A stretch of 8,125 nt of DNA, taken from JANNGZ01 sp031404155 (GTDB lineage Bacteria; Pseudomonadota; Gammaproteobacteria; Burkholderiales; Burkholderiaceae_C). A program made the position numbers and the translations under genes. Under the pieces are notes generated by a model. It ran no database searches. It saw only the letters and a list, made by a program, of their open reading frames with translations, and was not told the DNA's origin. Each line of letters starts with the position of its first letter. Positions within the stretch are counted from its first letter, which is position 1. Of the stretch, positions 6,430 to 8,125 are shown one piece after another. The stretch lies in NCBI GenBank assembly GCA_031404155.1, contig JANNGZ010000363.1, positions 1 to 8,125 of the forward strand. Reading direction: 5' to 3'.

Positions 6430-6463
6430 GCGGGGCCGGCGCGGCCCCCAGCGCCGGCCTCGC
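6430..6463. promoter_or_regulatory. Long inverted repeat, candidate activator-binding site
   Basis: GCGGGGCCGGCGC (6430-6442) and GCGCCGGCCTCGC (6451-6463) are complementary over 13 bases with one G/T exception, around the 8-base spacer GGCCCCCA. It lies about 90-120 bp upstream of the candidate paaG -24 element, a usual enhancer distance, and 138 bp before the activator's own start. It could instead act as an RNA hairpin in the activator leader. Confidence 0.4.
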
Positions 6464-6501
6464 GCTGCGACATTTGGCTACAAAGCGATAGGACTTAGGG
6501 G

Positions 6502-6529
6502 GTGACCCAGGCGTAACGGTGTTTCTAAA
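6502..6529 (+). promoter_or_regulatory. Weak sigma-70-like promoter for the activator gene
   Basis: GTGACC (6502-6507) and TCTAAA (6524-6529) each match 4 of 6 consensus bases with a 16-bp spacer, in a locally A/T-richer stretch about 70 bases before the activator ATG. Confidence 0.25.
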
Positions 6530-6600
6530 CTGATTCGGGTTCGCGCGGCGCCCCCGGCACACCGCACCTGTCACCGAACCGCCAACCCGCTGCCTCGCCG

Positions 6601-7767
6601 ATGAACGCCGCCCTGCCGTTGCACCACAAGCTGCCCGATCCCCTGGGTGCCGAGGCTGAGCTTTGCGCGCAGATCGTTGGCGCGTCGCCCGCCCATGCGC
6701 ACATGCTCGACCAGCTTCGGCGCATTGCCGCGAGCGAAGCGCCGGCGCTGATCGAAGGCGAAACCGGCAGCGGCAAGGAACTCGCCGCGCGTGCCATCCA
6801 CTACGGCGGGCCCCGCCGCGCCGGCCCCTTCGTGCCGGTGAACTGCGGCGCGCTGCCCGACACGCTGGTGGAAGCCGAACTCTTCGGCCACGAGCGCGGC
6901 GCGTTCACCGACGCGCGCCATGCGCGCCGCGGCCTGGTGGCCGAGGCGGCGGGTGGCACCCTCTTCCTCGACGAGGTGGACACACTCAGCGCCAAGGCGC
7001 AGGTGACGCTGCTGCGCTTCTTGCAGGACCAGCGGTATCGCCCGGTGGGCACGCCGCGCGAATTGCGCAGCGACGTGCGCCTGGTGGCCGCGGCCAACCG
7101 GCCGCTGCAGGCGCTGGTTCAGAGCGGCGAATTCCGCGCCGACCTGATGTACCGGCTGAACATCCTGCACCTGGTGCTGCCGCCGTTGCGCGAGCGCGGG
7201 TGCGACGTCGAACTGCTTGCGCTGCACTTCGTCGAGGTGTTCGCCGCCAAGTACCGCTGCGAGCGCAAGACCCTGCACCCCTGCACCCGCGCCTGGCTGC
7301 GCGCACAAACCTGGCCGGGCAATGTGCGCGAGCTGGAAAGCTGGGTCCACCGCCAATTTCTGATGAGCACTGGAGACGTGATCGTGCATGAGCAAGAAGT
7401 CGTGCTTGACCACGAAGCCCGCAACGATCTGGGCGAGGCCCTGGCTGCCTTGCCGCAGGCCGAAGCGCCGCTGCGCGCCAGCGGCCTGTCGCGCATCGGG
7501 CTTGGAGAGATGCCTTCGGCCAACACCGCCGCCGACGCGGCGAGCCGCGCCGCAGCACCGCAACCGGCGGCCAGCGCGCTCGAGCGCTTCCAGCAAGCCA
7601 AGGCTGACGCGGTGCGCCTGTTCGAGCGCGACTACCTGACGCGCGCGATGCAGATCACCGAGGGCAACATCACCCGTGCCGCACGCCTGGCCGGCAAGGA
7701 GCGGCGCGCCTTCGGCAAGCTGCTCAAGAAACACGGCCTGACGGCGGCACAACGCTCTTTGAGCTGA
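6601..7767 (+). CDS. Sigma-54-dependent transcriptional activator without sensor domain
   Basis: This 388-residue bacterial enhancer-binding protein uses ATP to remodel RNA polymerase carrying sigma-54. Only about 25 residues precede the AAA+ domain, so there is no receiver, GAF or PAS sensor, as in PspF. Walker A is GETGSGKE (53-60), the sigma-contacting loop reads GAFTDA (100-105) where GAFTGA is usual, and Walker B is TLFLDE (120-125). The segment FRADLMYRLN with LPPLRER supplies the arginine region, and WPGNVRELE is sensor II. An Ala/Pro-rich linker leads to a Fis-type helix-turn-helix at the C-terminus (ITEGNITRAARLAGKERRAF). ATG 6601 has no good ribosome site but gives a natural N-terminus. 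It diverges from paaG, so the paa block is its likeliest target. Without a sensor it may be held back by a partner protein or by its own expression level. Confidence 0.88.
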   Translation: MNAALPLHHKLPDPLGAEAELCAQIVGASPAHAHMLDQLRRIAASEAPALIEGETGSGKELAARAIHYGGPRRAGPFVPVNCGALPDTLVEAELFGHERGAFTDARHARRGLVAEAAGGTLFLDEVDTLSAKAQVTLLRFLQDQRYRPVGTPRELRSDVRLVAAANRPLQALVQSGEFRADLMYRLNILHLVLPPLRERGCDVELLALHFVEVFAAKYRCERKTLHPCTRAWLRAQTWPGNVRELESWVHRQFLMSTGDVIVHEQEVVLDHEARNDLGEALAALPQAEAPLRASGLSRIGLGEMPSANTAADAASRAAAPQPAASALERFQQAKADAVRLFERDYLTRAMQITEGNITRAARLAGKERRAFGKLLKKHGLTAAQRSLS

Positions 7768-7792
7768 CGGCGCGGGCAGCCACACCCGGGCA

Positions 7793-8001
7793 GCGGTGGC
7801 GCGGCAAAGCCACACCCGGGCAAGCCATGGCGTGCGACTGCCCAAGGCGGTGGCGCGACGAAGCCGCACCAGGCCAGGCGGTGGCGCGACAAAGCCGCAC
7901 CAGGTCAGGCGGTGGCGCGGCAAAGCCGCACCCGGGCAGGCGGTGGCGCGGCAAAGCCGCACCCGGGCAGGCGGTGGCGCGGCAAAGCCGCACCCGGGCA
8001 G
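7793..8001. repeat. 31-bp tandem repeat array
   Basis: Five head-to-tail 31-bp units occupy 7847-7877, 7878-7908, 7909-7939, 7940-7970 and 7971-8001. The last three are identical; the first two carry a few changes each (GCGAC for GCGGC, CCAGG for CCCGG). A detached variant unit is at 7793-7822 and a truncated one at 7770-7792, directly after the activator stop. Each intact unit begins GCGGTGGC and contains the dyad GCGGC-AAA-GCCGC. An 18-bp tail, GCCATGGCGTGCGACTGC (7824-7841), recurs with one change at 8002-8019. The unit length is not a multiple of three, so it does not encode a protein repeat. Confidence 0.9.
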
Positions 8002-8019
8002 GCCACGGCGTGCGACTGC

Positions 8020-8044
8020 GGCGGTCGGCCTGCGGCCGACTGCC
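8020..8044. terminator. Strong 11-bp hairpin, possible terminator
   Basis: Bases 8020-8030 pair with 8034-8044 across a TGC loop, with a core of GTCGGCC/GGCCGAC and one G/T pair. No T-run follows on either strand. It could end the activator transcript, or a leftward transcript entering from the right. Confidence 0.4.
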
Positions 8045-8125
8045 CTGTGGTCGCCGAACTCGCTACGTTCACTTCGTTCACTGCGCTCGGACAGCCGCGG
8101 CGAGTCAGATGACGAAGCGCGCTGC

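Larger units (their letters stand above)
6229..6600. promoter_or_regulatory. Divergent promoter region between paaG and the sigma-54 activator
   Basis: This 372-base stretch holds no gene. From the paaG side it contains a heptamer tandem repeat (6278-6312), a sigma-54-like box pointing to paaG (6329-6343), a mixed segment with GATC/ATCGAT/GATATC palindromes near 6400-6415, a long inverted repeat (6430-6463), and a weak sigma-70-like pair pointing to the activator gene (6502-6529). It must carry the promoters of both genes. Confidence 0.7.
7768..8125. other. Non-coding right end with repeat array and hairpin
   Basis: No gene is supported in these 358 bases. They hold the 31-bp tandem array with degenerate outliers (7770-8001), a strong hairpin (8020-8044) and a 9-bp-period stretch (about 8059-8090). 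At the extreme right the minus strand reads AARFVI followed by a stop at 8107-8105, which could be the tail of a leftward gene beyond the window; seven codons are too few to call. Confidence 0.6.

Noticed and set aside
5314..6498. 394-codon open frame on the plus strand opposite paaG
   Set aside because: It runs antisense through the whole paaG gene and the heptamer repeat; its composition is Arg/Gln/His-rich with no recognisable fold.
6571..7962. 463-codon open frame on the minus strand opposite the activator gene
   Set aside because: It is an artefact of high GC content. The opposite strand encodes a complete AAA+ activator with all motifs, and the antisense product shows no domain and includes translated repeat units.
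7847..8001. Possible CRISPR array
   Set aside because: The 31-bp units are directly adjacent with no unique spacers, and no cas gene is nearby. It is a plain tandem repeat.
8105..8125. Tail of a leftward gene (AARFVI then stop)
   Set aside because: Only seven codons are visible, too few to support a coding call; noted in the right-end entry.

Overview
This window is GC-rich bacterial chromosome, most likely from a Burkholderiales betaproteobacterium (Comamonadaceae or the Rubrivivax/Leptothrix/Ideonella group). The evidence is the style of the phenylacetate genes, the high-GC codon use, and several short GC-rich intergenic repeats of the kind scattered through those genomes. The taxonomic call is inference. 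I see no rRNA, tRNA, CRISPR array, integrase or transposase.

Layout. Positions 1-263 carry no gene I can name, but hold hairpins and base-pairing segments. Three rightward genes follow: a GNAT acetyltransferase (264-830), a small exported protein of unknown function (about 863-1249) and a DUF3052-type protein (1342-1776). They converge on a leftward block, which reads in its own direction as paaG (6228-5416), paaH (5163-3616), paaI (3623-3186) and a FAD-dependent oxidoreductase of the L-2-hydroxyglutarate oxidase/dehydrogenase family (3073-1838). A 372-base divergent region (6229-6600) separates paaG from a rightward gene for a sigma-54 activator with no sensor domain (6601-7767). The right end (7768-8125) is non-coding and carries a 31-bp tandem repeat array followed by a strong hairpin.

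How the genes work together. PaaG, PaaH and PaaI belong to the aerobic phenylacetyl-CoA pathway. PaaG isomerises the ring epoxide to the oxepin, PaaH oxidises 3-hydroxyadipyl-CoA, and PaaI is a rescue thioesterase that releases CoA from stalled intermediates. The ring epoxidase (paaABCE), ligase (paaK), paaZ, paaJ and paaF are not in this window. paaH and paaI overlap by 8 nt and are probably translationally coupled. The other joins in the block are interrupted by palindromic repeat elements, with near-copies of one element just after the stop codons of both paaG and paaI.

The most interesting part is the paaG/activator divergent region. It holds a GG/GC-spaced sigma-54-like box facing paaG, a 13-bp-arm inverted repeat about 90 bp further upstream where an enhancer could lie, and a five-copy heptamer tandem repeat in the presumed paaG leader. 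Together these suggest, but do not prove, sigma-54 control of a phenylacetate operon by its divergent neighbour. I found no clearly new multi-gene system here; the remaining points are regulatory and repeat curiosities.
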